Counted from the first letter of the stretch, positions 17,538 to 30,270 are shown. The stretch: 64,000 nt of DNA from Bradyrhizobium sp. 149 (GCF_023073915.1 NZ_JADPKK010000023.1:806001-870000); one strand, 5' to 3'. The notes: generated from the sequence alone by a model not told the origin. A program made the numbers and translations.

Positions 17538-20500
17538 ATGAACGTATTGCCTTCCGTCGACACCAAGAAAGCCGAGGCTGCCGAGATCGTGGATGAGCTC
17601 TGGTACAAGGACGCCATCATCTACCAGCTCCACGTCAAGGCGTTCGCGGACAGCAATAATGACGGGATCGGCGACTTTGCCGGGCTGACCGAGAAGCTGC
17701 CCTATTTGCAGGAGCTCGGCGTCACCGCGCTGTGGCTGCTGCCGTTCTATCCTTCGCCCGGCCGCGACGACGGCTACGACATCGCCGACTACGGCGCGGT
17801 CAATCCCGATTTCGGGACGATGAAGGATTTCAAGCGCTTCATCCAGGAAGCGCAGAAGCGCGGTTTGCGCGTCATCACCGAGCTCGTCGTCAACCACACC
17901 TCGGACCAGCACAAATGGTTCAAGCGCGCGCGCCGCAGCCATCCGGGCTCGAGCGCCCGCAACTGGTATGTCTGGAGCGACACCGACCAGAAATACCAGG
18001 GCACGCGCATCATCTTCACCGACACCGAGAAGTCGAACTGGACCTGGGATCACGAGGCCGGCGCCTTCTACTGGCACCGCTTCTTCTCGCACCAGCCGGA
18101 CCTCAATTTCGACAATCCGCGCGTCGTCAGCGCCCTGATCCAGGTGATGAAGCGCTGGCTCGATGCCGGCGTCGACGGCTTCCGCCTGGACGCCATTCCC
18201 TATCTCTGCGAGCGCGAAGGCACCTCGAACGAGAACCTCCCGGAGACGCATGCGATCATCAAGCGCCTGCGCCAGGAGCTGGATTCCTACTCCAAGGGCA
18301 AGCTGCTGCTGGCCGAAGCCAACCAATGGCCGGAGGACGTGCAGGAATATTTCGGCCGCGGCGACGAGTGCCACATGGCCTACCACTTCCCGCTGATGCC
18401 GCGCATCTACATGGCGATCGCCCAGGAGGACCGCTTCCCGATCACCGACATCCTGCGCCAGACGCCGGACATTCCGGCAAGCTGCCAATGGGCGCTGTTC
18501 CTGCGCAACCATGACGAGCTGACGCTGGAGATGGTGACCGACGTCGAGCGCGACTATCTCTGGACCACCTACGCCAACGATCCGCGTGCCCGCATCAATG
18601 TCGGCATCCGCCGGCGCCTCGCGCCGCTGATGGACAACGACCGGCGCAAGATCGAGCTGATGAACTCCCTGCTGCTGTCCTTCCCCGGCACGCCCATCAT
18701 CTATTACGGCGACGAGATCGGGATGGGCGACAACATCTATCTCGGCGACCGCAACGGCGTGCGCACGCCGATGCAGTGGAGCCCGGACCGCAACGGCGGC
18801 TTCTCGCGCTGCGACCCGGCGCGCCTCTACGCGCCGCTGATCATGGATCCCGTCTACGGCTACGAATCGGTGAACGTGGAGGCGCAGTCGCGCAGCCTGT
18901 CCTCGCTGCTCAGCGCCACCAAGCGGCTGATCTCGGTGCGCAAGTCGACGCTCGCCTTCGGCCGCGGTACCATGACCTTCATCCGTCCGGCCAACCGCGC
19001 CGTGCTGGCCTATGTCCGGCAGTACCGCGACGAGGTGATCCTCTGCGTCGCCAATCTGTCGCGCGCGGCCCAGGCAACCGAGCTCGATCTGTCGCCATGG
19101 AAGGACCGCATCCCGCAGGAGATGCTCGGCCGCACGCGTTTTCCAGCGATCGGCGAACTGCCCTACATGGTCACGCTGGGGCCCTATGGCTTCTACTGGT
19201 TCCAGCTCACCGAGCGTGACAAGTCCGAGCCGGTAACGCCGCGCGCGGTGCCGGAATTCGAGACGCTGGTGGTGCCGGTGAACTCGACCTGGGTGTCGCT
19301 GGCGCGCGAGCGCGGCGTGTTCGAGCACGACGTGCTGCCGGGATTCCTGGCGCGTACGCGCTGGTATCCGGAGCACAATCCGAAGCACATCAAGCCGACG
19401 CTGACCTCGGCGGTGCCATTCTGCGACATCGGCGACAACAGGCCCTGGATCGCGTTCTTCGAGGCGGCGCAGGACGGCGTCACCACGCGCTACGTGCTGC
19501 CGATGCAGATCGAATGGGTGCGCTTCGACCGCGAACGCTTCAACCCGAGGGCACTCGCCGCCGTGCGCCAGGGTGCCCGCGAAGGCACACTGCTTGATGT
19601 CGCAACCGAGCAGATCTTCATCGGCCTGTTCCTGCGCAATCTGTCGCAGAACCTGGTGGTGGAAGAAAACAATCTGCGGCTGGAGTTCAAGGCGACCAGC
19701 CGGTTTGCCGATTACATCATCAAGGAGCCCGAACGCATCCGCGCGATCGAGCAGTCGAACAGCACCGCGCTGGTCGACAACCAGTATGTCGCCAAGATCT
19801 ATCGCCAGCTCGAAGGCGGCATCAATCCCGAGATCGAGATCGGCTCCTACCTGACCGAAATCGCCCGCTTCGCCAATACGCCGGCACTGCTCGGCAGCGT
19901 CGAGCTGGTCGAAGGCGATCGTCGCAGCGCGCTCGGCGTGCTGCACGCCTATGTCGAGAACCAGGGCGACGGCTGGGCCGTCACCGCCGGCTATCTCGAC
20001 CGCTATATCGACGAGCAGCGGGTGCTGCCGCCGGGCGAGATGCCCCGCGAGACCCAGGAGCAAGCGCTTTATCTGCACTTCATCGCACAGATCGGCCGGC
20101 GGCTCGCCGAGCTGCATGTGGCTCTGGCCGCTGCGAAGCCCCGCGATCTGGCGCCGGAGCCGATCGGCTCCGCACAGGTCAAGCGCTGGACATCCGACCT
20201 CAAGGCGCGGGCCGAGCAGGTTTTCGAGCGGCTGGCCGACGGGCGCGACGGCCTGCGGGAGATGGAGCGGCCGCTGATCGATCAGCTCGCCGCGGAGCGC
20301 GCGTCCCTGTCCGGCCGGCTGAATGCGCTATTGTCTTCCGAGATCGGCGGGTTGAACATCCGTCATCATGGCGACTTCCGCCTCGGGCAAACTCTGATCG
20401 TGAAGGACGATATCTTCATCATCGACTTCGACGGGGACCCGCGTTTGCCGCAGGCCGACAAGCGGCGGAAGCTGCCCGCCGCGCGCGACGTTGCCGGCCT

Positions 20501-20831
20501 GATCCGTTCGATTGATCTTTCGGTTAACGCGGCGCTCAACCGTGCGCTCACGGGTGCCTCCGACGAACAAGGCCGGCTTACGGCTGCGCTCGGCGAATGG
20601 CGCGAGCGCTCCACCGCGACGTTCCTCACCGCCTACCGCGAAGCCATGACCGATCGGCGGCTGTGGCCCGAAGATCGGCAATCTGCGGCTAGCCTGTTAA
20701 GGTTTTTCCTGCTTGATCAAGCGTTCGACGAAGTAGAGTACGAGCTGTCCCACCGGCCTGAGGGGCTCCATGCGCCGCTGTCCGGACTGCTTCGCATGCT
20801 GTCCAGTACCGAGAGCGAAGCCCATGCCTAA
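17538..20831 (+). CDS. treS: Trehalose synthase / maltokinase fusion
   Basis: A 1097-residue fusion. Residues 1 to about 560 are TreS (GH13), which isomerises maltose and trehalose: nucleophile Asp218 in GFRLDAIPYL, acid/base Glu260 in LLAEANQWPEDV, and Asp326 in LRNHDELTLEMV, all intact. The remainder is a maltokinase (Mak/Pep2) of aminoglycoside-kinase fold, which makes maltose-1-phosphate from maltose and ATP. Its catalytic Asp946 is kept in HHGDFRLGQT, but the usual HLGQ histidine is Arg948, and the usual DFEGEP is DFDGDP at 963-968. The gene starts 12 bases after the GlgE-like gene and overlaps glgB by 8 bases, so the three are co-translated. Fused TreS-Mak proteins are known in proteobacteria. 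Confidence 0.95.
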   Translation: MNVLPSVDTKKAEAAEIVDELWYKDAIIYQLHVKAFADSNNDGIGDFAGLTEKLPYLQELGVTALWLLPFYPSPGRDDGYDIADYGAVNPDFGTMKDFKRFIQEAQKRGLRVITELVVNHTSDQHKWFKRARRSHPGSSARNWYVWSDTDQKYQGTRIIFTDTEKSNWTWDHEAGAFYWHRFFSHQPDLNFDNPRVVSALIQVMKRWLDAGVDGFRLDAIPYLCEREGTSNENLPETHAIIKRLRQELDSYSKGKLLLAEANQWPEDVQEYFGRGDECHMAYHFPLMPRIYMAIAQEDRFPITDILRQTPDIPASCQWALFLRNHDELTLEMVTDVERDYLWTTYANDPRARINVGIRRRLAPLMDNDRRKIELMNSLLLSFPGTPIIYYGDEIGMGDNIYLGDRNGVRTPMQWSPDRNGGFSRCDPARLYAPLIMDPVYGYESVNVEAQSRSLSSLLSATKRLISVRKSTLAFGRGTMTFIRPANRAVLAYVRQYRDEVILCVANLSRAAQATELDLSPWKDRIPQEMLGRTRFPAIGELPYMVTLGPYGFYWFQLTERDKSEPVTPRAVPEFETLVVPVNSTWVSLARERGVFEHDVLPGFLARTRWYPEHNPKHIKPTLTSAVPFCDIGDNRPWIAFFEAAQDGVTTRYVLPMQIEWVRFDRERFNPRALAAVRQGAREGTLLDVATEQIFIGLFLRNLSQNLVVEENNLRLEFKATSRFADYIIKEPERIRAIEQSNSTALVDNQYVAKIYRQLEGGINPEIEIGSYLTEIARFANTPALLGSVELVEGDRRSALGVLHAYVENQGDGWAVTAGYLDRYIDEQRVLPPGEMPRETQEQALYLHFIAQIGRRLAELHVALAAAKPRDLAPEPIGSAQVKRWTSDLKARAEQVFERLADGRDGLREMERPLIDQLAAERASLSGRLNALLSSEIGGLNIRHHGDFRLGQTLIVKDDIFIIDFDGDPRLPQADKRRKLPAARDVAGLIRSIDLSVNAALNRALTGASDEQGRLTAALGEWRERSTATFLTAYREAMTDRRLWPEDRQSAASLLRFFLLDQAFDEVEYELSHRPEGLHAPLSGLLRMLSSTESEAHA

Positions 20832-22962
20832 ACTCCCTGCCGAGGCCTATGCGATCATCGAGGGCCGCCACTCCGACCCGTTCCACTATCTCGGCCTGCA
20901 TCCCGAGGGCGGCAAGAGCGTGGTGCGCGCGTTTCTCCCCGAGGCCTCCAATGTCGAGGCGGTCAGCGAGCACGGCGAGGTGGCGAAGCTCGACCGCGTC
21001 CATGATTCCGGCCTGTTCATCGGCGCCCTGCCCAACGGCTCGAAGCACTACCAGCTCCGTGCGAAGTTCGGCGACAGCGTCGTCGAGTTCGAGGACGCCT
21101 ACCGCTTCCCGCCGATCCTGACCGACTTTGATCTCTATCTGCTTGGCGAAGGCACACATCAGCGCATTTACGACAAGCTGGGCGCGCACCCGATGCGGCT
21201 CGAGGGCGTCGATGGTATCGGCTTCGTGGTGCTGGCGCCGAATGCACGACGTGTTTCCGTGGTCGGCGATTTCAATTTCTGGGACGGGCGGCGCCACCCC
21301 ATGCGGGTACGCGGCGCAGGTTATTGGGAGTTGTTCATCCCGCACGCCAAGGCCGGCGATCACTACAAGTTCGAAATTATCGGGCCGCATGGCCATCTGC
21401 TCCCGCTGAAGTCCGATCCGATGGCCTTCGCAAGCGAAGTACGGCCGAAGACCGCGTCCATCGTGTTCGACGAGGCGCATCTGCCGCGGCCGCGCCCGGC
21501 ACCCGACGGCATCAACGCATTGTCGGCGCCGATGTCGATCTACGAGGTCCATCTCGGCTCTTGGCGGCGCAAGAACGGCGATGAATGGCTGACCTATCGC
21601 GAGCTGGCCGAGCAGCTGCCGGCCTACGCTCGTGACATGGGTTTCACCCATCTCGAATTCCTCCCCGTCAGCGAGCATCCTTTCGACGGCTCATGGGGCT
21701 ATCAGCCGACCGGCCTGTATGCGCCGACCAGCCGCTTCGGCTCGCCGGAGGATTTTGCCGCACTGGTCGATGCCTGCCACCGCGAGGGCGTCGGCGTGCT
21801 GCTCGACTGGGTGCCCGGCCACTTCCCGGACGATCCGCACGGGCTCGGCAGTTTTGACGGCACCGCACTGTACGAACACGCCAATCCGCTCCAGGGCCGG
21901 CACCTCGATTGGGGCACGCTGATCTACAATTACGGCCGCACCGAAGTGACGAACTTCCTGGTGTCGAACGCGCTGTTCTGGCTCGAGCGTTACGCGATCG
22001 ACGGATTGCGCGTCGATGCCGTCGCGTCCATGCTCTACCTGGACTACAGCCGGCCGCCCGGCGCCTGGATTCCGAACCAGCATGGCGGCCGGGAGAACAT
22101 CGAGGCAATCGCGTTCCTGCGCCGCTTCAACACCGAGTTGTTCGCGCGTTTCCCGCAGGCGACCACGGCGGCCGAAGAGTCCACCGCCTGGCCGCAGGTC
22201 TCGCGTCCGGTCGAGTTCGGCGGGCTCGGCTTCGGCTACAAGTGGAACATGGGCTGGATGCACGACACGCTGAACTACATCAGCAAGGATCCGATCCACC
22301 GCAAGCATCATCACGGCGACATCCTGTTCGGCCTGCACTACGCCTTCTCGGAGAACTTCATCCTGCCGCTGTCGCATGACGAGGTCGTGCACGGCAAGCG
22401 CTCGATCCTGGGGCGCATGCCCGGCGACGAATGGCAGCGCTTTGCAAATTTGCGCGCCTATTACAGCTTCATGTTCGGCCATCCCGGCAAGAAGCTGCTG
22501 TTCATGGGCGCCGAACTCGCGCAAAGCCGCGAATGGAATCACGACCAGTCGCTCGACTGGCATTTGCTCGAGTACAAGACCCATTCGGGCATCCAGGCGC
22601 TGATCCGCGACCTCAACCGGCTCTATCGCGCGGTGCCCGCTCTGCACCAGATGGACTGCGAGCAGGCTGGTTTCGAATGGCTGATCACCGACGACGCCAA
22701 CCGCAACGTGTTCGCCTGGCTGCGCAAGGGATTTGACGAGCATGCCCGGTGCATGGTGATCGTCAACTTCTCACCCAACGTCTATCGCAACTACCGCGTC
22801 CGCGTGCCGTTCGGCGGCAAGTGGAAGGAAGTGCTCAACTCGGACTCCGCCCATTACGGCGGCAGCAACGTCGGCAACATCGGCGAGGTCCATGCGGTCA
22901 ATGGCGAGCTCCGCCTCACCATTCCGCCGCTCGCCGCGATCTTCCTCGTTCCGGAAAGCTGA
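20824..22962 (+). CDS. glgB: 1,4-alpha-glucan branching enzyme
   Basis: A 712-residue GH13 enzyme. An N-terminal CBM48-like region is followed by the core with nucleophile Asp398 in GLRVDAVASMLYLDYSR, acid/base Glu451 in TTAAEESTAWPQVSRP, and LPLSHDEVVHGKRS. It creates alpha-1,6 branches in glycogen. The start ATG at 20824 gives MPKLPAEAYAIIEGRHSDPF, the normal GlgB beginning, and overlaps the end of treS by 8 bases. A longer in-frame ATG at 20770 exists but is less likely. glgX starts 3 bases after its stop. Confidence 0.95.
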   Translation: MPKLPAEAYAIIEGRHSDPFHYLGLHPEGGKSVVRAFLPEASNVEAVSEHGEVAKLDRVHDSGLFIGALPNGSKHYQLRAKFGDSVVEFEDAYRFPPILTDFDLYLLGEGTHQRIYDKLGAHPMRLEGVDGIGFVVLAPNARRVSVVGDFNFWDGRRHPMRVRGAGYWELFIPHAKAGDHYKFEIIGPHGHLLPLKSDPMAFASEVRPKTASIVFDEAHLPRPRPAPDGINALSAPMSIYEVHLGSWRRKNGDEWLTYRELAEQLPAYARDMGFTHLEFLPVSEHPFDGSWGYQPTGLYAPTSRFGSPEDFAALVDACHREGVGVLLDWVPGHFPDDPHGLGSFDGTALYEHANPLQGRHLDWGTLIYNYGRTEVTNFLVSNALFWLERYAIDGLRVDAVASMLYLDYSRPPGAWIPNQHGGRENIEAIAFLRRFNTELFARFPQATTAAEESTAWPQVSRPVEFGGLGFGYKWNMGWMHDTLNYISKDPIHRKHHHGDILFGLHYAFSENFILPLSHDEVVHGKRSILGRMPGDEWQRFANLRAYYSFMFGHPGKKLLFMGAELAQSREWNHDQSLDWHLLEYKTHSGIQALIRDLNRLYRAVPALHQMDCEQAGFEWLITDDANRNVFAWLRKGFDEHARCMVIVNFSPNVYRNYRVRVPFGGKWKEVLNSDSAHYGGSNVGNIGEVHAVNGELRLTIPPLAAIFLVPES

Positions 22963-22965
22963 ACG

Positions 22966-25044
22966 ATGCGCCTCACTGCTGGATCGTCCGCACGCCTTGG
23001 CGCAAGCTGGGACGGACGCGGCACCAATTTCGCGCTGTTCTCCGCCAACGCGCAGAAGGTCGAGCTGTGCCTGTTCGACACGCAGGGCCGCCGCGAACTC
23101 GAGCGCATCGAGCTGCCGGAGCGCACCGAGGATGTCTGGCATGGCTATCTCAACGACGTCTCGCCCGGCCAGCTCTACGGCTACCGCGTGCATGGCCCCT
23201 ACGAGCCGGAGCATGGCCACCGCTTCAACGCCAACAAGCTGGTGCTCGACCCCTATGCCAAGCGGCTGTCCGGGCGGCTGGTCTGGAGCGACGCGCATTT
23301 CGCCTATCGCACCGGTAGCCCGCGCGAGGACCTGTCTTTCGACCGGCGCGACAATGCGCGCGGCATGCCCAAGGCCGTCGTCGTCGACGAGACCTTCAAC
23401 TGGGGCCGCCGCGAGATCCGGCCCAACATTCCGTGGGAAGACACCATCATCTACGAGGCCCACGTCAAGGGGCTGACGCAGAAGCGCGACGACGTACCGC
23501 CGAATCTGCGCGGCACCTACGGCGGCCTGTCCTCGCCGGCGATGATTGAGCACCTGAAGAAGCTCGGCGTCACCACAGTCGAGCTTCTGCCGGTGCACAG
23601 CTTCGTCGACGACCGGATATTGGTGGAGAAAAGGCTCGTCAATTACTGGGGTTACAACACCTTGTCCTTCTTCGCGCCCGAGCAGCGCTACGCCCAGGAC
23701 AATGCGCTCGATTCCTTTCGCACCACGGTCGCACGCCTGCACGATGCCGGCATCGAGGTGATGCTCGACGTCGTCTATAATCACACCGCCGAGGGCAATC
23801 ACCTCGGCCCGACGCTGTGCTACCGCGGCATCGACAACGCCTCCTATTACTGGCTGAACCGCGACAACCCGCGCTATTACGACGACTTCACCGGCTGCGG
23901 CTCGTCGGTGAACCTCACCCATCCGCGCGTGCTGCAGATGGTGATGGATTCCCTGCGCTACTGGGTCGAGGTCTGCCACGTCGACGGCTTCCGTTTCGAC
24001 CTCGCCACCACGCTTGCGCGCGGGCCGAACGGCTATGATCGCGGCAGTTCGTTCCTCACCGCGGTCCGGCAGGATCCGGTGCTGGCGAGCGCCAAGCTCG
24101 TTGCCGAACCTTGGGACCTCGGCCTCGGCGGCTATCAGGTCGGCGCATTTCCCTCGCAATGGTCGGAGTGGAACGACCGTTACCGCAGCGCCATGCGCCG
24201 CTACTGGAGCGGCGAAGGCAGCCTGATCGGCGACATCTCGAGCCGCATGACGGCGTCTTCCGACCTGTTCAACCATGACGGGCGGCGGCCGCGCGCCAGC
24301 ATCAACCACATCACAGTGCATGACGGTTTCACGCTCGCCGACCTCTTCAGCTACAACGAGAAGCACAACGAGGCCAATGGCGAGGACAATCGCGACGGCT
24401 CCAGCGACAACCACAGCAACAATTGCGGTGTCGAGGGCCCGACCGACGATCCCAAAATTCTCAGTTTGCGCCGGCAGCTTCGCAAGAACGTGCTGGCCTG
24501 CCTGATGCTCGCGCAGGGCATTCCGCTGATCCTCGCCGGCGACGAGGTCGGGAATTCGCAATCCGGCAACAACAACGCCTATTGCCAGGACAACGAGGTT
24601 GGCTGGGTCGGCTGGGACAATCTCGGCAAGGACGGCGACGACATGGTCGATTTCGTCTCCGAACTCGCCGATATCCGGCGCCGGTTCTCGCAGCTTCGCA
24701 GCCATCGCTGGCTCGACGGCCGCCCCAAGGACGGCATCTCCTACGGCGCGCTATGGCTGACGCCGGCCGGCGACGAAATGACGGAAAGCGACTGGAAATT
24801 CCCCGAAGGGCGGTTTCTCTCCTATGTGATGGGGCCGATGGAACCGGGCAGCGCCGCGATCTTTATCGTACTGAACGCCGCCCCCGAAGAGATCGCATTC
24901 AAATTGCCCAAAATGACAGAATACAAGAGCTGGCAACAGATCCTGAACACGACCGACGCCAAGCTGAACACGATCGACTTCCCGCCCGGAAGCGACAGCA
25001 AGGCGCCGCCGCGCTCCGTGCTCGCTTTCGCGGGGGCGCTATGA
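22966..25044 (+). CDS. glgX: Glycogen debranching enzyme
   Basis: A 692-residue GlgX/isoamylase-type GH13 enzyme. The N-terminus has GASWDGRGTNFALFSANAQK (CBM48 region). The core has YEAHVKGLTQ, GFRFDLATTLARG with the nucleophile Asp, KLVAEPWDLGLGGYQVG with the acid/base Glu, and VHDGFTLADLFSYNEKHN. It removes alpha-1,6 side chains from limit dextrins or glycogen. The stop overlaps the treZ start (ATGA). In many alphaproteobacteria glgX neighbours treY and treZ, where it supplies linear chains to TreY. Confidence 0.95.
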   Translation: MRLTAGSSARLGASWDGRGTNFALFSANAQKVELCLFDTQGRRELERIELPERTEDVWHGYLNDVSPGQLYGYRVHGPYEPEHGHRFNANKLVLDPYAKRLSGRLVWSDAHFAYRTGSPREDLSFDRRDNARGMPKAVVVDETFNWGRREIRPNIPWEDTIIYEAHVKGLTQKRDDVPPNLRGTYGGLSSPAMIEHLKKLGVTTVELLPVHSFVDDRILVEKRLVNYWGYNTLSFFAPEQRYAQDNALDSFRTTVARLHDAGIEVMLDVVYNHTAEGNHLGPTLCYRGIDNASYYWLNRDNPRYYDDFTGCGSSVNLTHPRVLQMVMDSLRYWVEVCHVDGFRFDLATTLARGPNGYDRGSSFLTAVRQDPVLASAKLVAEPWDLGLGGYQVGAFPSQWSEWNDRYRSAMRRYWSGEGSLIGDISSRMTASSDLFNHDGRRPRASINHITVHDGFTLADLFSYNEKHNEANGEDNRDGSSDNHSNNCGVEGPTDDPKILSLRRQLRKNVLACLMLAQGIPLILAGDEVGNSQSGNNNAYCQDNEVGWVGWDNLGKDGDDMVDFVSELADIRRRFSQLRSHRWLDGRPKDGISYGALWLTPAGDEMTESDWKFPEGRFLSYVMGPMEPGSAAIFIVLNAAPEEIAFKLPKMTEYKSWQQILNTTDAKLNTIDFPPGSDSKAPPRSVLAFAGAL

Positions 25045-26795
25045 GGCCATCCTTCGGGGCGAGGCCGACGAAGGACGGCGTGTCGTTCCGGCTGTGGGCG
25101 CCCGCCGCTCGCCGTGTCGATCTCCTGCTCGACAGACGACATGCGATGCAGCGCCGGCAGGATGGCTGGTATGTCGCCGAAATTGCCGGCTTGCCTGTTG
25201 GCAGCAACTACAAATTCAGGATCGACGACGAGATCGACGTGCCCGATCCCGCGTCTGCATTCCAGCCCGAGGATGTGTTCGGCCCCAGCGAGGTGATCGA
25301 TCATGACGCCTTCGCCTGGCGCGCGCGCGATTGGCGCGGCCGCCCCTGGGAAGAGACGGTGCTGATCGAGACGCATGTCGGCACCTTCACTGCGGAAGGC
25401 ACCTATGGCGCCATGATCGACAAGCTCGATCATCTCGTCGCGACCGGCATCACCGCGGTCGAACTGATGCCGCTGGCTGATTTCGCCGGTCGCCGCGGCT
25501 GGGGTTATGATGGCGTGCTGTGGTACGCGCCCGACAGCGCCTATGGCCGTCCGGACGATTTGAGGATGCTGATCGACGAAGCGCATCTGCGTGGGCTGAT
25601 GGTGTTCCTCGACGTCGTCTACAATCATTTCGGCCCCGAGGGGAATTACCTCGGCCGCTATGCGCCGGCCTTCTTCACCGACGCGCACACGCCATGGGGC
25701 AGTGCGATCGACTATCGCGTGCCGCAGGTTCGCGCGTTTGCGGTCGAGAACGCGCTGTGCTGGCTCAGCGACTACCGTTTCGACGGCCTGAGGCTGGATG
25801 CCGCCAATCACATCATGACGATCCCCGGCGAGCAATCGATGCTGCAGGACCTCAGCGTCGCCGCGGGCGAGCTTGCCAAGGCGACGGGGCGGCACATCCA
25901 TCTCGTGCTGGAGAACGGCGACAACCGCGCCAGCCTGCTCGACGCCGCGCAGGAGCCCCCGAACGGCAAATATCGCGGACAGTGGAACGACGACTACCAC
26001 CACGTCTGGCACGTGATGCTGACCGGCGAGCTCGCCGGCTATTACGCGGACTATCAAACGCCGCGGCTCGATCTCGCACGCGCGCTCGCCTCCGGCTTCG
26101 TCTATCAGGGCGAGATCTCGGAATTCTGGGGCAAGAAGCCGCGCGGCGAGAAAAGCGATGAGCTGCCGCCGGCAACCTTCGTCAACTTCCTGCAGAACCA
26201 CGACCAGATCGGCAACCGGCCGCTCGGCGACAGGCTCGAAAGCCTGGCAGCGCCCAAGCAGATCGAAGCCGCGCTTGCGGTGACCCTGCTCGCGCCGATG
26301 GTGCCGATGCTGTTTCAGGGCGAGGAGTGGGGCTCCGCCGCGCCCTTCCCGTTCTTCTGCGATTTCCAGGGCGAACTGGCTGATGCCGTGCGCACGGGGC
26401 GCAAGCAGGAGTACGCCTGGGCCTATGAGAAGTACGGCGACGAGGTGCCCGACCCGCTCGATCCGGCAACGCTGGAATCGGCCGTGCTCGACTGGACCGG
26501 CCACACACCGGAGCAGGACGCACGCCTCGCGCTGGTGCGGGAGCTGCTCGCACTCCGCCACAGAGAGATCGCACCACGACTGAAAGGCGCGCGCTTCGGT
26601 GATGCCGCCGCGGCCGATAACGGCCTGCTCGCTGCACATTGGCGCATGGGAGATGGCGCGACGTTGCGCCTCGTCGCCAATCTCTCCGACGAGGACATCG
26701 CATACTCCGACAGCGGTCTGGGGACCCCGATCTGGAGCGGCGCAGCCGACGACCGGCTTCCGCCCTGGTCCGTGGTCTGGCGCCTCGGAGGTTGA
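25041..26795 (+). CDS. treZ: Malto-oligosyltrehalose trehalohydrolase
   Basis: A 584-residue GH13 enzyme. The start ATG at 25041 overlaps the glgX stop and gives MRPSFGARPTKDGVSFRLWA; the frame is open further upstream but that part is shadow. The nucleophile is Asp253 in GLRLDAANHI and the acid/base Glu291 in HLVLENGDNR; NFLQNHDQIGNRPLGDRL completes the site. It releases trehalose from maltooligosyl-trehalose made by TreY, whose gene begins one base after its stop. Length and motifs are normal. Confidence 0.94.
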   Translation: MRPSFGARPTKDGVSFRLWAPAARRVDLLLDRRHAMQRRQDGWYVAEIAGLPVGSNYKFRIDDEIDVPDPASAFQPEDVFGPSEVIDHDAFAWRARDWRGRPWEETVLIETHVGTFTAEGTYGAMIDKLDHLVATGITAVELMPLADFAGRRGWGYDGVLWYAPDSAYGRPDDLRMLIDEAHLRGLMVFLDVVYNHFGPEGNYLGRYAPAFFTDAHTPWGSAIDYRVPQVRAFAVENALCWLSDYRFDGLRLDAANHIMTIPGEQSMLQDLSVAAGELAKATGRHIHLVLENGDNRASLLDAAQEPPNGKYRGQWNDDYHHVWHVMLTGELAGYYADYQTPRLDLARALASGFVYQGEISEFWGKKPRGEKSDELPPATFVNFLQNHDQIGNRPLGDRLESLAAPKQIEAALAVTLLAPMVPMLFQGEEWGSAAPFPFFCDFQGELADAVRTGRKQEYAWAYEKYGDEVPDPLDPATLESAVLDWTGHTPEQDARLALVRELLALRHREIAPRLKGARFGDAAAADNGLLAAHWRMGDGATLRLVANLSDEDIAYSDSGLGTPIWSGAADDRLPPWSVVWRLGG

Positions 26796-26796
26796 C

Positions 26797-29583
<2,787 letters not shown>

Positions 29584-29586
29584 ACG

Positions 29587-29904
29587 CTAGTTTTTCTGGT
29601 CCTTGCCCAACAGCAACTGGCCGCGCTTGCGGATCGTGGCCTGGGCCATCTCGGCAAAGCGCTGCAACAGCCAGGGCAGCACTACCTGCACCTTGACATG
29701 GTCGTCGGCGACGTCGACCTGACCGCTCGCAATCTGCCCCAGCGCACGGATGCGAAAATTCATGCTGTCCCCGCTCCAGCGCTCCTCCTCGACCTGCATC
29801 ACTGGAATGCTGGCCGTGGCACGTCCGAGCCCGGTCTTGAGCCGGCGCACCGCCTCCTCGCGGCCGAGACGATGCGGAATGGAAACGACAAGCGGTGCTG
29901 ACAT
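29587..29904 (-). CDS. Polyhydroxyalkanoate system family protein
   Basis: A 105-residue protein containing PHRLGREEAVRRLKTGLGRA and WSGDSMNFRIRALGQIASG, matching the short PHA_gran_rgn family (polyhydroxyalkanoic acid system protein) often found near PHA granule genes. The role is not established; an association with PHA granules or lipids is assumed for the family. The ATG at 29904 has a GGAGGG site six bases upstream; longer in-frame starts up to 29970 lack such a site. No PHA synthase or phasin gene is present in the window. Confidence 0.75.
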   Translation of the reverse strand: MSAPLVVSIPHRLGREEAVRRLKTGLGRATASIPVMQVEEERWSGDSMNFRIRALGQIASGQVDVADDHVKVQVVLPWLLQRFAEMAQATIRKRGQLLLGKDQKN

Positions 29905-29999
29905 GGCCCTCCCCGTTGGTGATTGAAGCCGCATAGTCATGCCCGCCGCTGCGCCAAAAGTTCCATGCAAGTTGGCCGGGCAACCGGTGTTTCATCGGC

Positions 30000-30024
30000 G
30001 GAACTTTAAAACCTGCGGCAAGTT
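30000..30024 (+). promoter_or_regulatory. EcfG-like promoter candidate for the DUF3309 gene
   Basis: GGAAC (30000-30004), 16 bases, AGTT (30021-30024). The -35 is perfect and the -10 has one mismatch to CGTT. It lies about 60 bases upstream of the DUF3309 ATG. Confidence 0.3.
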
Positions 30025-30087
30025 GCCCTCGCACAACGGGACAGGTTGCAAACGACCCTTCTGACGAAGGGCTGGAGGAGATTTCGC

Positions 30088-30252
30088 ATGTCTATCGGTA
30101 CGATCATTCTGATCATTCTGGTCATCGCGCTGCTCGGCGGCTTCAGCGGCATCGGCGGGGGACCATTCTACGGTACCGGCTATTACGGCGGCGGCGGCCT
30201 CGGGCTCGTCATCGTCATCCTGCTGATCCTGCTCCTGCTCGGACGGATCTAG
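30088..30252 (+). CDS. DUF3309 family small membrane protein
   Basis: A 54-residue protein with two hydrophobic segments (TIILIILVIALLGG and LGLVIVILLILLLLG) around a Gly-rich linker GIGGGPFYGTGYYGGGG. This is the DUF3309 pattern, common in rhizobia and other alphaproteobacteria. The ATG at 30088 has a GGAGGAG ribosome site at good spacing; the open frame to 30046 is not needed. Function is unknown; an EcfG-like site upstream hints at envelope or osmotic stress (inference). A strong hairpin follows the stop. Confidence 0.8.
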   Translation: MSIGTIILIILVIALLGGFSGIGGGPFYGTGYYGGGGLGLVIVILLILLLLGRI

Positions 30253-30270
30253 CCAAAAGAACGATTGCGT

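Noticed and set aside
16851..20117. A 1088-residue open frame on the minus strand opposite treS-mak
   Set aside because: It is antisense to a gene with intact GH13 and kinase motifs, has no recognisable domain, and long antisense frames are expected in DNA with such strong third-position GC bias.
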